Below, piece after piece: positions 34,739 through 43,354 of a DNA stretch of 64,000 bases (position 1 is the first letter of the stretch; each line of letters begins with the position of its first letter). The position numbers and the translations under genes were made by a program. The notes under the pieces are model-generated. The model ran no database searches and was not told where the DNA came from. It saw only the letters and a list, made by a program, of their open reading frames with translations. The DNA lies in NCBI GenBank assembly GCA_937862815.1, contig CALMED010000012.1, positions 124,001-188,000 on the forward strand, given 5' to 3'. Source of the DNA: an uncultured Chitinophagaceae bacterium (GTDB taxonomy: Bacteria; Bacteroidota; Bacteroidia; Chitinophagales; Chitinophagaceae).

Positions 34739-36811
34739 TCAATGCTCCAATAGCTGGCCGATGCGGACCCGCACTTTCTCCGCTGTGGGCAATACCGCTG
34801 CTTCCAGCCGTATGTTGATGGGAATTGCCGGAACAGGCCGGGCTCCCAACACCTCCACCGGGGCGTCCAGCCATTGAAAGCAATTATAAGTAATGCGATA
34901 AGCCAGGGCTTCGGCAAAGGAATTGAGCTGCTGTTCCTCGGTGAGCACGAGGCACCGGCCGTGTTTTTTCACGGTATTAAACACCAGGTCATCATCCAGC
35001 GGAGCCAACGTTCGGAGGTCCACAATCTCCACGCAACCCGGGAAGCTTGCTGCCGCAGTCTTAGCCCAGTAAACACCCATGCCATAGGTTATTACGCAGC
35101 AGGTTTCTCCATCATCCACCAGGTCCTGGTCGGCACGGAGCACCACCGCCCCCCGTCCCAACGGGAGGATATAATCGGCCGAAGGTTCGGCCGTGCGGGC
35201 TTCTTCGGTACCGGGTACCTTGCTCCAGTACAAACCCTTGTGCTCCAGCATCACCACCGGGTTGGGATCCAGGAAGGCAGCCTTCATCAATCCTTTCATA
35301 TCGGCTGCATTGGACGGATACACCACTTTAATTCCCTTGATGGACAGCAAGGTGGATTCCACGCTGCCACTGTGGTAGGGCCCGCCGCCTCCATATGCGC
35401 CGGTGGGCACGCGGATGAGTGTCTGCACGGGGTAGCGGCCGTTGGTGAGGTAGGAACTCTTGGATATTTCGGTAACCAGCTGGTTGAAACCGGGGTAAAT
35501 GTAATCGGCGAACTGTACTTCCACGATCGGTTTTGCACCCACGGCACTCATGCCCATGGTGGAGCCGATGATATACGCTTCCTGGATAGCGGTATTGAAC
35601 ACCCGGTGATCGCCGAAGCGTTCGGCCAGGGTGGCCGCTTCCCGGAAGACCCCTCCCAGTCGCCGGCCTACGTCCTGTCCATACAAAACCGCTTCCGGAT
35701 GTTCCTGCATGAGGTCGCGGATGGCAAAAAGAGCCGCGTCCACCATGGGAATCCCGGGAGCTCCATCCGGACAGCGGGTGCCCGCTTCTTCCGTTACCGG
35801 CGTCGGCACAAACACGTGGTCGGTTGCCGTGGCCGGGTCGGGCTCAGGAGCCGCCATAGCCTGCGCAAATGCCTCCTCCACCTCCCGGCGGGCTGCTGCA
35901 TCCAGTTCGCCGAGTTCATCTTCCGCTATGCCTTGTTCCAGGCACATGTGGCGGAGCTGCGGATAGGGGTCGTTGCGGGCATGCACCGCAAGGTCGTCGG
36001 CGCTGCGGTAAAACTCTTTCCGTACACCGCTGGTATGATGGTTGAGCAGCGGCACATAGGCCTGCACCACGTAAGGGCGCCGCTGGCTGCGTACATAGTT
36101 GATGACGTGTTGCAGGGTGAGATAACTTTCTGAAAAATCGGATCCATTGCACCGGATACGGTGAAGACCGGGGAAGCCGGCCGCGTATTCATAAGCATCC
36201 ATGGCCCGCGACTCTTCCGCACTTACACTGATGCCCCAGCTGTTGTCCTGCACCAGGTAGATGATGGGCAGTTTCTTAAGCACGGCAAACTGCAAGGCCT
36301 CGCTCACCTCCCCCTCGGTCATACTGGCGTCACCCAGCGAACAGAGGACCACCGGCAGGTTACCGGCTGCATCTTTTTCCAGCAAGGGAGATTCAATCTG
36401 CCGCAGGTACTCAATACCCTGGGCAATACCGGTGGTGGGGATCACCTGCATACCGGTGGCGCTGCTCTGGTGAATGATGTTTGGCTTGCCGGCACCCCGG
36501 TAGCTGGGATGGGAATAATACGAGCGGCCGCCCGAGAACGGATCGTCTGCCTTTGCCAGCAGCTGGAGCATGAGTTCAAGCGGGGTGAATCCCAGACCCA
36601 GCAAGAGGCTTTCGTCGCGGTAATACGGGCTCACCCAGTCGTGCGGGCGGAGATGAAAGGCTGCGGCCAGCTGAATAGCTTCGTGTCCGCGGGAGGTGGA
36701 ATGCACGTAGGAACAAAACGTGCGATTTTCTTCATATACCCGGGCCATGTGACGGGCACAGCACATCAATTTATACGCACGTTGCAGTACATCGGTGGCA
36801 AGCTTCATCAT
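34739..36811 (-). CDS. 2-oxo acid dehydrogenase E1 component, fused alpha and beta subunits
   Basis: Thiamine-diphosphate E1 of 690 residues combining E1-alpha (about 1-335) and E1-beta (about 355-690), probably for branched-chain 2-oxo acids. The alpha half has RGHEAIQLAAAFHL, the substrate loop YYRDESLLLGLG and a TPP motif beginning GDASMTEGEVSEAL and ending QDN. The beta half has GQDVGRRLGGVFREA, VEVQFADYIYPGFNQLV and RVPTGAYGGGGPYHSGS. Fused E1 genes are common in Bacteroidota. No E2 or E3 gene adjoins it, so it must borrow subunits from elsewhere. A perfect -7 box lies at 36828-36835. The specific substrate is uncertain. Confidence 0.93.
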   Translation of the reverse strand: MMKLATDVLQRAYKLMCCARHMARVYEENRTFCSYVHSTSRGHEAIQLAAAFHLRPHDWVSPYYRDESLLLGLGFTPLELMLQLLAKADDPFSGGRSYYSHPSYRGAGKPNIIHQSSATGMQVIPTTGIAQGIEYLRQIESPLLEKDAAGNLPVVLCSLGDASMTEGEVSEALQFAVLKKLPIIYLVQDNSWGISVSAEESRAMDAYEYAAGFPGLHRIRCNGSDFSESYLTLQHVINYVRSQRRPYVVQAYVPLLNHHTSGVRKEFYRSADDLAVHARNDPYPQLRHMCLEQGIAEDELGELDAAARREVEEAFAQAMAAPEPDPATATDHVFVPTPVTEEAGTRCPDGAPGIPMVDAALFAIRDLMQEHPEAVLYGQDVGRRLGGVFREAATLAERFGDHRVFNTAIQEAYIIGSTMGMSAVGAKPIVEVQFADYIYPGFNQLVTEISKSSYLTNGRYPVQTLIRVPTGAYGGGGPYHSGSVESTLLSIKGIKVVYPSNAADMKGLMKAAFLDPNPVVMLEHKGLYWSKVPGTEEARTAEPSADYILPLGRGAVVLRADQDLVDDGETCCVITYGMGVYWAKTAAASFPGCVEIVDLRTLAPLDDDLVFNTVKKHGRCLVLTEEQQLNSFAEALAYRITYNCFQWLDAPVEVLGARPVPAIPINIRLEAAVLPTAEKVRVRIGQLLEH

Positions 36812-36827
36812 ACAACAAACTAAGAAC

Positions 36828-36835
36828 CAAATGTA
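36828..36835 (-). promoter_or_regulatory. -7 box before the fused E1 gene
   Basis: Reads TACATTTG on the minus strand, a full match to the Bacteroidota -7 consensus TAnnTTTG, 17 bases upstream of the ATG at 36811. No convincing -33 TTG is seen at 19-21 bases further upstream. Confidence 0.45.
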
Positions 36836-36876
36836 CAGAGAGAATCACGAATAAGGCAGTAAATGCTGCAAGATTA

Positions 36877-38619
36877 TCAGGGGGTATTGACTTTCACGAA
36901 GCGGTGCGTAAATCGCCGGCGATTATCAGGAGACGTGAGATGAATCACGTACAATCCAGGCGGCAAATGGCGAAGCGACACCGAGGTCTGCGGCGCCCTT
37001 GCCTGTTGGCGAAGCAGGCAACTCCCCGAACTGTTGTAGACGGCAATGTACATGTGTGATTGTTGCTGCAACTGAAACCGTACAACCAACACATCGGCCA
37101 CCGGGTTGGGAAGCAGGCTGAGTTCTTCGCCCGGGTTTAACCGCCTCACGGCTGTGGCTTGCGAAAAAACAAAACCTTCCATAACTGCGGTACCCCGTGA
37201 AGTTTTAACGGTCACTTTGCCGGAAGCCCCATTCCCTACCCGTGCTTCGAAGGTGGTGGCATTGACGCGGGTAAACGAGGCAGCGGGCACACCTCCAAAC
37301 CGCACTTCCTGTACCGTATCCGAAAAGTTAATACCCGAAAGGAGAACCGGAGCGCCGGGGCCCGCAACAACAGGGTGGTACTGTTCCATTACCGGGGCTT
37401 CCGCCGCATGAAAAATCCAGGCAGCGCCCACCAACCCACTGTCCTGGAAGCCGCCCACCAGGATGGTACTGCCATCGGCTGAGAGAGCCGAACTGCGACC
37501 CTGGTTGGAAAAACCCACATAATCCGTTCCCACCAGTTTGGTTCCGAGCTGCATCCAGCTTGCTCCTTCTTTCCTGAACACCCAGGCGGCACCCACAGAA
37601 TAACTGTCGAGTTCGCCACTGATAACTGCAAGCTTTCCGTCGGCCGAAATGGATACCGACCTTCCCTGGATGGAGGGGCCGTTATTGTCGGTTCCGGCAA
37701 TTAAAGGGCCGGCCTGTTGCCATTGAACACCTGATCGTTGAAAAACATACGCCCCGCCCCGGCCGCTGTTGCCGTTAAAAGCGCCCACGATGGCCGTATT
37801 TCCGTCGGCTGACAAACCAACGGCGTACCCTGTGGCAGGCTTACCACCATCCGATCCTGTAAGCTTGGTTCCCTGCTGTAGCCAGGCGCCCCCCGACCGT
37901 ACAAATACCCAGGCGGCCCCCACGCGGTCATTGTCTTCCCAACCACCCACCAGGGCGGTACTCCCATCAGCCGATAAGGCCACGGCGGCTCCCTGGTAAA
38001 CAGCAGGTCCAATGCTTCCGGTACCAACTAATTTCGGACCTTGCTGGCTCCAGGCGCCGTTATCACGTTCAAACACCCATGCAGCCCCCAGGCTGGCGTT
38101 ATCATGCGACCCGCCGACTATGGCGGTGTTACCATCAGCAGACAGCGCTACGGATATACCCATCAAGGCCGGCCCGTTCACATCATTCCCTGTCAGTTTG
38201 GCCTCCTGTTCCCATTGGTCCTGCTGCCGCACAAATACCCAGGCTGCCCCCCGGTTCGCATCAGAAGCATCACCACCTAATAAAATCGTGTTGCCATCTG
38301 TGGAAATGGCCACCGCAACACCCAAGCGGAAACCGCCCTGGCCACTTACCTGCAACTTGGCTTTCATCAACCAGGCAGCACCGGACCGTTCATACACCCA
38401 GGCAGCGCCCTGCCCCAGGTTGTCTGAATGACCACCAATGACGGCCGTATTGCCATCGCCGGATAGGGCAACTGAAAATCCAAAATAGCTTTGATTAATG
38501 CCATTAACCGGAAGCAACCGGGAACCCTGTTGCAGGAACTGCGACTGTACCCCTGTTGGAAAACTTACCAGAGCGGCAAAGAGGAACAGGCAGGTTAGAG
38601 AACATACCGAACGGAGCAT
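36877..38619 (-). CDS. Exported FG-GAP-type repeat protein with IPT/TIG domain and type IX secretion C-terminus
   Basis: Secreted protein of 580 residues. The ATG at 38619 starts the signal peptide (MLRSVCSLTCLFLFAALVSFPTGVQSQ); an in-frame TTG 16 codons earlier is less likely. About seven repeats of roughly 50 residues follow, each with a core like SADGNTAIVGG followed by GAAWVFER and a KLVGTD-type end, matching FG-GAP-like beta-propeller blades. An IPT/TIG domain (VVAGPGAPVLLSGINFSDTVQEVRFGG) comes next. The C-terminus (LSLLPNPVADVLVVRFQLQ, LPPGLYVIHL) is a type IX sorting domain. Its function is unknown; adhesion or surface binding is plausible. Confidence 0.87.
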   Translation of the reverse strand: MLRSVCSLTCLFLFAALVSFPTGVQSQFLQQGSRLLPVNGINQSYFGFSVALSGDGNTAVIGGHSDNLGQGAAWVYERSGAAWLMKAKLQVSGQGGFRLGVAVAISTDGNTILLGGDASDANRGAAWVFVRQQDQWEQEAKLTGNDVNGPALMGISVALSADGNTAIVGGSHDNASLGAAWVFERDNGAWSQQGPKLVGTGSIGPAVYQGAAVALSADGSTALVGGWEDNDRVGAAWVFVRSGGAWLQQGTKLTGSDGGKPATGYAVGLSADGNTAIVGAFNGNSGRGGAYVFQRSGVQWQQAGPLIAGTDNNGPSIQGRSVSISADGKLAVISGELDSYSVGAAWVFRKEGASWMQLGTKLVGTDYVGFSNQGRSSALSADGSTILVGGFQDSGLVGAAWIFHAAEAPVMEQYHPVVAGPGAPVLLSGINFSDTVQEVRFGGVPAASFTRVNATTFEARVGNGASGKVTVKTSRGTAVMEGFVFSQATAVRRLNPGEELSLLPNPVADVLVVRFQLQQQSHMYIAVYNSSGSCLLRQQARAPQTSVSLRHLPPGLYVIHLTSPDNRRRFTHRFVKVNTP

Positions 38620-38684
38620 TGCTCTTTTACATAAAAGTTGAATGAAATAAAAGGATGTATTCCGCAACTTCGCAGCCGGTAAAG

Positions 38685-39296
38685 TTACTTTACCTCCAAT
38701 TCCAGCAGGCTCTCATCCTCAATAAATCCTTCCAGTTCATCCCCCACCACGCATTCGCCCACGCCGGCGGGTGTACCCGTAAATACCAGGTCGCCGATGT
38801 TAAGGGAGAAATACTGGGAGATATTGGAAATAATCTGGTTGAAAGTGAAGAGCATCTGCCCGCTGTTACCCTGCTGCACCAGTTCCTTGTTTTTGTACAG
38901 GCAGAAATTTATATCCTCCGGGTTAAAGCCCGGTTTGATTTCCTGAAATTTACCCACCACAGCCGAATTATCCCAAGCCTTGGATTTCTCCCAGGGTAAT
39001 CCTTTTTGCTGCAAGTCGCGCTGCACATCCCGGGCGGTAAAATCAATGCCTATGGTAATACCGTTGTAATACTTGGGAGCATGTTTCTCCTGGATGTATT
39101 TGCCGTTTTTGGAGATGCGCAGCACCAGTTCGGCTTCGTAATGCAGTTCGTTGGTGAACTCGGGATAGTAAAACGGCATGTGCGGCTGCAGGAGAGCGCT
39201 CTTGGGTTTGAGAAAAATCACCGGTTCGTCCGGCGCTTCATTTCCGAGTTCTTTGGCGTGGTCCAGGTAATTGCGTCCTACACAGAAGATTTTCAT
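38685..39296 (-). CDS. Fumarylacetoacetate hydrolase family protein (FAHD1-like)
   Basis: Cytoplasmic protein of 203 residues, the length of the short single-domain FAH group that includes acylpyruvate hydrolases and oxaloacetate decarboxylases. The family start MKIFCVGRNYLDHAKELGN, the metal-site block NELHYEAELVLRI and the segment IGIDFTARDVQ are visible, as is GDLVFTGTPAGVG near the end. It is followed by the FG-GAP protein in the same direction with 65 bases between. The real substrate cannot be read from sequence. Confidence 0.9.
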   Translation of the reverse strand: MKIFCVGRNYLDHAKELGNEAPDEPVIFLKPKSALLQPHMPFYYPEFTNELHYEAELVLRISKNGKYIQEKHAPKYYNGITIGIDFTARDVQRDLQQKGLPWEKSKAWDNSAVVGKFQEIKPGFNPEDINFCLYKNKELVQQGNSGQMLFTFNQIISNISQYFSLNIGDLVFTGTPAGVGECVVGDELEGFIEDESLLELEVK

Positions 39297-39402
39297 TTGG
39301 TTGAGTTTTTTTGCTGAATCAGGTTCTCCGATGGTTTTGCAGGGACAATGGATCAGGCCACACCGGTGGCGTAGGGCGAAGTTAACACATGCGTCACAAA
39401 AA

Positions 39403-39978
39403 TTAAAGCGATATTTCCGTATTATTTACCAGGTTCATAGCCCGGCTGAGACCCACCAACGCAAATTCTTCGATAGCTGTAACGCTGCGTTTGATCTTTG
39501 CCTGTACGAGCGGCTCTTCTTCCTCCGTCCACCTGCCTAACACAAATTCCACCTGCCGCCCCCGGGGAAAATCATTGCCAATGCCAAAGCGCAGGCGTGG
39601 ATATTCCGTGGTGCCCAATGTTTCTTCAATGCTGCGCAAACCGTTGTGCCCGGCATGGCTGCCCGATCCCCGCAGGCGCAGGCGGCTGAGCGGCAGCGCC
39701 AGGTCATCCATAATCACCAGCATATTCTCAACCGCAATCCCTTCTTTATCGAGCCAGTAACGGACGGCCTTGCCGCTGAGGTTCATGTACGTTGACGGCT
39801 GCAGGCAGACCAACTGCCGGCCCTTTACTTTTACATGGGCCACCGCACCCAACCGCTCCACTGCAAAGGCCCCACCCTGCTGCTGCACAAAGGCCTGCAC
39901 CACATCGAACCCGATGTTGTGGCGGGTGTGTGCGTATTCGGCCCCGATGTTTCCCAATCCGGCAATGAGGTATTTCAT
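39403..39978 (-). CDS. pth: Peptidyl-tRNA hydrolase
   Basis: Recycles peptidyl-tRNA released from stalled ribosomes. It is 191 residues long, the normal size. Active-site residues align with the E. coli enzyme: Asn10 and His20 in GLGNIGAEYAHTRHN, Asn66 in TYMNLSG, Asp92 in VIMDDLALP, and Asn112 in AGHNGLRS. The order prs-rplY-pth, all leftward, is a conserved bacterial arrangement. A strong terminator (40002-40033) between rplY and pth suggests that pth is at least partly transcribed from its own promoter. Confidence 0.97.
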   Translation of the reverse strand: MKYLIAGLGNIGAEYAHTRHNIGFDVVQAFVQQQGGAFAVERLGAVAHVKVKGRQLVCLQPSTYMNLSGKAVRYWLDKEGIAVENMLVIMDDLALPLSRLRLRGSGSHAGHNGLRSIEETLGTTEYPRLRFGIGNDFPRGRQVEFVLGRWTEEEEPLVQAKIKRSVTAIEEFALVGLSRAMNLVNNTEISL

Positions 39979-40001
39979 CTGATTCTGATTACAAAATACA
40001 T

Positions 40002-40033
40002 AAAAAAAAATCCCCCTTGCAGGAAGGGGGATT
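40002..40033 (-). terminator. Rho-independent terminator after rplY
   Basis: A perfect 10-bp stem (AATCCCCCTT with AAGGGGGATT, five-base loop, 40009-40033) is followed on the minus strand by a run of T (complement of the A run at 40002-40010). It lies between the rplY stop (40053) and the pth start (39978). Confidence 0.85.
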
Positions 40034-40052
40034 GAACAGCAGTAACGCCGTG

Positions 40053-40634
40053 TTATTTTTTCGCATCGCCCTTGGCTTCTTCCTGCTTCAGCTGGCGGGT
40101 CATCACCACGGAAGCGATGGGTATACGGGGCGAGTTGATTACCTCGTAGTTGTCGGCCTTCACATCTTCCACGCGGATGTTGGCATTCAGTTCCAGGTTG
40201 GTAAGATCCACCTCAATGGACTCCTGCAGGAAACGGGGGAAGGTCTTTACCTTCAGTGCCTTCATCTTGGTTACCAGCTTACCACCAGCTTTCACACCGG
40301 CAGCTGTGCCGGTGAATTTCAGGGGAATGGTGGCAATCACCTTCTTGTCTTCCACCAGTTCCAGCAGGTCAACGTGGGTGAGGTGGTCCTTTACTTTGTC
40401 GAACTGCAGATCCTTCAGGATGCACTTATACGATTTGCCTCCCACCTGCACTTCCGCGTACTGGAAGTCGCGGGTGTACACCAGGGGTTTGAATGCAGTG
40501 GCGAGCGCGTAGAAATTCACTTCGGTTGAGCCTCCGTAAATTACACCAGGCACCATGCCCTGAGAGCGAAGCTGGCGGGCGGCTTTTTTCCCGCTTTCGG
40601 TCCTCAGGTGACCCTCAATTGTAATTGATTTCAT
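40053..40634 (-). CDS. rplY: 50S ribosomal protein L25/general stress protein Ctc
   Basis: Two-domain L25 of 193 residues that binds 5S rRNA. The N-terminal L25 domain opens with ITIEGHLRTESGKKAARQLRSQGMVPGVIYGG, and the C-terminal TL5-like domain starts near residue 100 (PLKFTGTAAGVKAGGKLVTKMKALKVK). A short lysine-rich tail (KQEEAKGDAKK) ends the protein. It starts 24 bases after the prs stop and is probably cotranscribed with it; a strong terminator follows. Confidence 0.96.
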   Translation of the reverse strand: MKSITIEGHLRTESGKKAARQLRSQGMVPGVIYGGSTEVNFYALATAFKPLVYTRDFQYAEVQVGGKSYKCILKDLQFDKVKDHLTHVDLLELVEDKKVIATIPLKFTGTAAGVKAGGKLVTKMKALKVKTFPRFLQESIEVDLTNLELNANIRVEDVKADNYEVINSPRIPIASVVMTRQLKQEEAKGDAKK

Positions 40635-40658
40635 GATCTATGTTTGGTTTAAAATGAC

Positions 40659-41612
40659 TTATTTGTCCCGGCGCTGCGAATGCATAAAGAGACTGGTGAT
40701 GCTCTTATTCTCATACGCGTTCCGGATGGCTACGGCGAACAGTTCAGCCACACTCAGCACTTTGATTTTCGGGCTCTCCTGCCGCAGGGGGATGGTGTCG
40801 CACACCACCAGTTCCTCCAGCACACTGTTCTCAATGTTTTCGTAGGCCTTGCCGCTGAGTACAGGATGTGTAATCAGCGCCCGTACACTCCGTGCACCTT
40901 TTTCCTTTAAAAGAGCGGCCGACTTGGCAAGGGTGCCCCCGGTATCACAGATATCGTCAATCAGCACCACATCCCGGTCGGTTACATCCCCGATCACCAC
41001 CATGCTCGAAATCTCGTTGGCCCGCTTCCGGTGTTTGTCGCAAATCACCATTTCCACTTCAAAATAGCTGGCAATTTCGCGGATGCGGTTGGCACTTCCC
41101 ACGTCGGGGGCCGCAAAGGTAAGGTTTTCCAGCTTCAAACTGTCGATGTAGGGGATAAAAATGGAGGAGGATTCGAGGTGATCTACGGGTATATCAAAGT
41201 ATCCCTGAATCTGGGGAGCGTGCAGGTCCATCGTAATGATCCTGTCCGCCCCGGCCGCTTCCAGCATATTGGCCACCAGCTTTGACCCGATGGCCACACG
41301 GGGTTTGTCTTTCCGGTCCTGCCGGGCAAAACCATAATAAGGAATCACCGCCACCACCTTATAGGCCGACGCCCGCTTGGCGGCATCAATCATGAGCAGG
41401 AGCTCCATGAGGTTGTCGGTGGGCGAAAACGTACTCTGCACCAGGAACACCATGTCGCCCCGGATGCTTTCCTGGAAAATCGGCTGGAACTCTCCGTCAC
41501 TGAATCGCTGGGTGATACTTCTTCCGAGGGGGGCGCCAAATTTTTTTGCAATTTTTTCCGCCAGGTAACGGGAACCGGTACCGGTGAACAGCTTCGGCAT
41601 GGGATTCATCAT
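40659..41612 (-). CDS. prs: Ribose-phosphate pyrophosphokinase
   Basis: Makes PRPP from ribose 5-phosphate and ATP. Starting at the ATG at 41612 gives 317 residues, the family length; alternatives are ATG at 41609 and 41600. A longer reading from a TTG at 41678 would add a proline-rich leader that is not expected and would run through the -7 box. Signature blocks are GDMVFLVQSTFSPTDNLMELL, ADRIITMDLHAPQIQGYFDIP (metal and ATP site) and the PRPP loop RDVVLIDDICDTGGTL. It heads the prs-rplY unit. Confidence 0.96.
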   Translation of the reverse strand: MMNPMPKLFTGTGSRYLAEKIAKKFGAPLGRSITQRFSDGEFQPIFQESIRGDMVFLVQSTFSPTDNLMELLLMIDAAKRASAYKVVAVIPYYGFARQDRKDKPRVAIGSKLVANMLEAAGADRIITMDLHAPQIQGYFDIPVDHLESSSIFIPYIDSLKLENLTFAAPDVGSANRIREIASYFEVEMVICDKHRKRANEISSMVVIGDVTDRDVVLIDDICDTGGTLAKSAALLKEKGARSVRALITHPVLSGKAYENIENSVLEELVVCDTIPLRQESPKIKVLSVAELFAVAIRNAYENKSITSLFMHSQRRDK

Positions 41613-41632
41613 AAAACAGCAGTTTGGAGGGG

Positions 41633-41640
41633 CAAATTTC
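41633..41640 (-). promoter_or_regulatory. -7-like box before prs
   Basis: Reads GAAATTTG on the minus strand, seven of eight matches to TAnnTTTG, 21 bases upstream of the ATG at 41612. Closely related boxes precede sucB and sucA. No clear -33 element was found. Confidence 0.35.
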
Positions 41641-41718
41641 TGCGGCGAAGATAAGTTCTTAGGTGGATGCGATCCCAAAAGAATTTACCAGCGGTTGAGC
41701 CAACGCTCCGGCAGCTGT

Positions 41719-41946
41719 TTAATCAACACCCACCAGGGTCATCACCGGACGAATGGGCAGCGATGGTGTAACCTCCTTCACCCGTGCCTGGGTTTGGGAT
41801 TGCACCGGTAAAGGCGATCGTACCGCTTCAACAGCAATCAGCGCCAGGAACCAGAGCGTGATACCAAAATTAATCAGCATTAAAAATGCAAAGAATGTGG
41901 AACGTAATACGTTCCCCGTAGCAGGAGATGTGGGATACGAAGACAT
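41719..41946 (-). CDS. Small single-span membrane protein, hypothetical
   Basis: Open frame of 75 codons starting with ATG at 41946 in the 412-base gap between prs and radC. Residues about 16-41 form one strong hydrophobic segment (STFFAFLMLINFGITLWFLA and on), flanked by a short polar N-terminus and a C-terminal tail rich in Pro, Val and Gln. The composition looks like a real one-pass membrane protein rather than a chance frame, but I recognise no family. The gene is divergent from radC. If it is not real, this gap holds only the prs promoter and a short radC leader. Confidence 0.45.
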   Translation of the reverse strand: MSSYPTSPATGNVLRSTFFAFLMLINFGITLWFLALIAVEAVRSPLPVQSQTQARVKEVTPSLPIRPVMTLVGVD

Positions 41947-42012
41947 AGGGTTTGGTTTATCAGTCCCGGCTGCGGCATGACCCGCAACACTTGGGAGTGT
42001 GAAAATAAGTCA

Positions 42013-42020
42013 TTAATTTG
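42013..42020 (+). promoter_or_regulatory. -7-like box immediately before radC
   Basis: TTAATTTG matches TAnnTTTG at seven of eight positions and ends only five bases before the ATG at 42025. A transcript from here would have almost no leader, suggesting leaderless translation of radC. No -33 element is clear. Confidence 0.3.
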
Positions 42021-42024
42021 AATT

Positions 42025-42714
42025 ATGCAAGCTAACCGGAAAACCATCAAAAACTGGGCGCCCGACGACCGGCCCCGGGAAAAACTCGCGGCCAATGGCC
42101 CCGATGTCCTCAGCAATGCCGAACTCATCGCCCTCCTCCTGGGTTCGGGTACCCGTAATCAGTCGGCCCTGGAAGTGGCCCGCCAGCTACTCGACCGGGC
42201 GCAACAGAGCCTCGGTCAGCTGGGTAAGCTGAGTGTCAAGGAGTTAACGCAGGTGAAGGGCATCGGTCAGGCCCGGGCCATTACCATCGCTGCAGCCCTG
42301 GAACTCGGCCGGCGCCGGCAGGCAGCCGATGAACGACGGCCTGTGGTCAAAAGCAGCAGCGACATCGCCCGCTACCTGCAGGCCCAGCTGCGGGATAAGA
42401 CCGTGGAGGTTTTTGCCGTGGCCTTTCTCAACCGGGCCAACAAAATCAACCAGGTGGAAATCATCAGTGAAGGAGGCATCACCGGAACTGTGGCCGACCC
42501 CCGCATCATTCTGCGGAAAGCGCTTGAATACCAGGCGGTAAGCCTGGTGCTGTGCCACAACCACCCTTCGGGCAATCTCCGACCCAGCCGGGCCGATGAG
42601 CAACTCACCCACAAAATACGGGAAGCCGCCCTGCTACTCGACATCCAGTTGCTGGACCACATCATCGTAAGCGATGAAGGCTACTACAGTTTTGCCGATG
42701 AAGGCATGCTGTGA
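42025..42714 (+). CDS. radC: RadC-family JAB-domain protein
   Basis: Protein of 229 residues. The N-terminal UPF0758 region has a helix-hairpin-helix (VKELTQVKGIGQARAITIAAALELGRR, about 71-97). The C-terminal MPN/JAB domain carries the metallo-motif HNHPSGNLRPSRAD, giving His178, His180, Ser182 and Asp191. The historic link to DNA repair is doubtful for the family, and the enzymatic role is unproven. It is convergent with ssb, separated by a terminator. Confidence 0.95.
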   Translation: MQANRKTIKNWAPDDRPREKLAANGPDVLSNAELIALLLGSGTRNQSALEVARQLLDRAQQSLGQLGKLSVKELTQVKGIGQARAITIAAALELGRRRQAADERRPVVKSSSDIARYLQAQLRDKTVEVFAVAFLNRANKINQVEIISEGGITGTVADPRIILRKALEYQAVSLVLCHNHPSGNLRPSRADEQLTHKIREAALLLDIQLLDHIIVSDEGYYSFADEGML

Positions 42715-42725
42715 ACCGGGAGGGC

Positions 42726-42760
42726 AAAAAAAACCACGAAGGCGTGGGCACTTCGTGGTG
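42726..42760 (-). terminator. Rho-independent terminator of ssb
   Basis: A nine-bp stem (ACCACGAAG with CTTCGTGGT, 42733-42759) with a nine-base loop is followed on the minus strand by eight T (complement of 42726-42733). It lies between the convergent ssb and radC genes and most strongly serves the leftward ssb transcript. Confidence 0.85.
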
Positions 42761-42787
42761 TTTGACGGCTGGTGGATCGATCAGCTA

Positions 42788-43210
42788 TCAGAAAGGAAGG
42801 TCGTCGGACACATCCCCGCCAACGGGCGCCTGATCACCCGGTGCAGCATGCACTGGTGCCGGACTGTAACCCTGAGAAGGCGCTCCTCCTTCCTGGCGGC
42901 TGCCCAGCAGCTGGACGCTGAGTACCCGCAGCGACAACGATGAACCGCTTTTGCCATCCTGGGTGGTATACGTGCGCACTTCCGGAATGCCTTCTACATA
43001 GACCTGGGTGCCTTTTTTGAGATAGGGAGCAATACCGGTGCGCTCACTCCAGTAAGCACAATCCACCCAAATCACCTTCTCCCGCTGGGTGCCGGTGCTG
43101 TCTTTGTATTTTTCGGTGTGTGCCACCGAAAAGTTCATCACGTTCTTGCCGTTCACATTGTTCACGATGCAATCCTTACCCAGATTGCCAATAACCTGTA
43201 GCTTGATCAT
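42788..43210 (-). CDS. ssb: Single-stranded DNA-binding protein
   Basis: SSB of 140 residues. The OB-fold covers about residues 1-108 (MIKLQVIGNLGKDCIVNNVNG, KVIWVDCAYWSERTGIAPYLKKGTQVYVEG). A short Pro/Gly/Ala-rich linker leads to the acidic C-terminal tip SDDLPF that recruits replication and repair proteins. It is shorter than many SSBs, and Bacteroidota often carry more than one, so it may be a secondary copy. It is monocistronic between two divergent or convergent neighbours. Confidence 0.95.
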   Translation of the reverse strand: MIKLQVIGNLGKDCIVNNVNGKNVMNFSVAHTEKYKDSTGTQREKVIWVDCAYWSERTGIAPYLKKGTQVYVEGIPEVRTYTTQDGKSGSSLSLRVLSVQLLGSRQEGGAPSQGYSPAPVHAAPGDQAPVGGDVSDDLPF

Positions 43211-43354
43211 AACTGTGTCTTTTGTTTACTGAATGAATATCAAAACTTCTAAATTACAGGCTTTCGGGCTATTTCATACAGCTCTTGTTCAAATATCTTT
43301 TCACATTGCTGCACAAGATATGGCCGCCCGGTATATTCTTTCCATATTTGAAGC

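Noticed and set aside
36877..38619. FG-GAP protein as an integrin-like adhesin
   Set aside because: The blades fit only loosely and lack a clear run of calcium-binding DxDxDG loops, so only a general repeat-protein call is justified.
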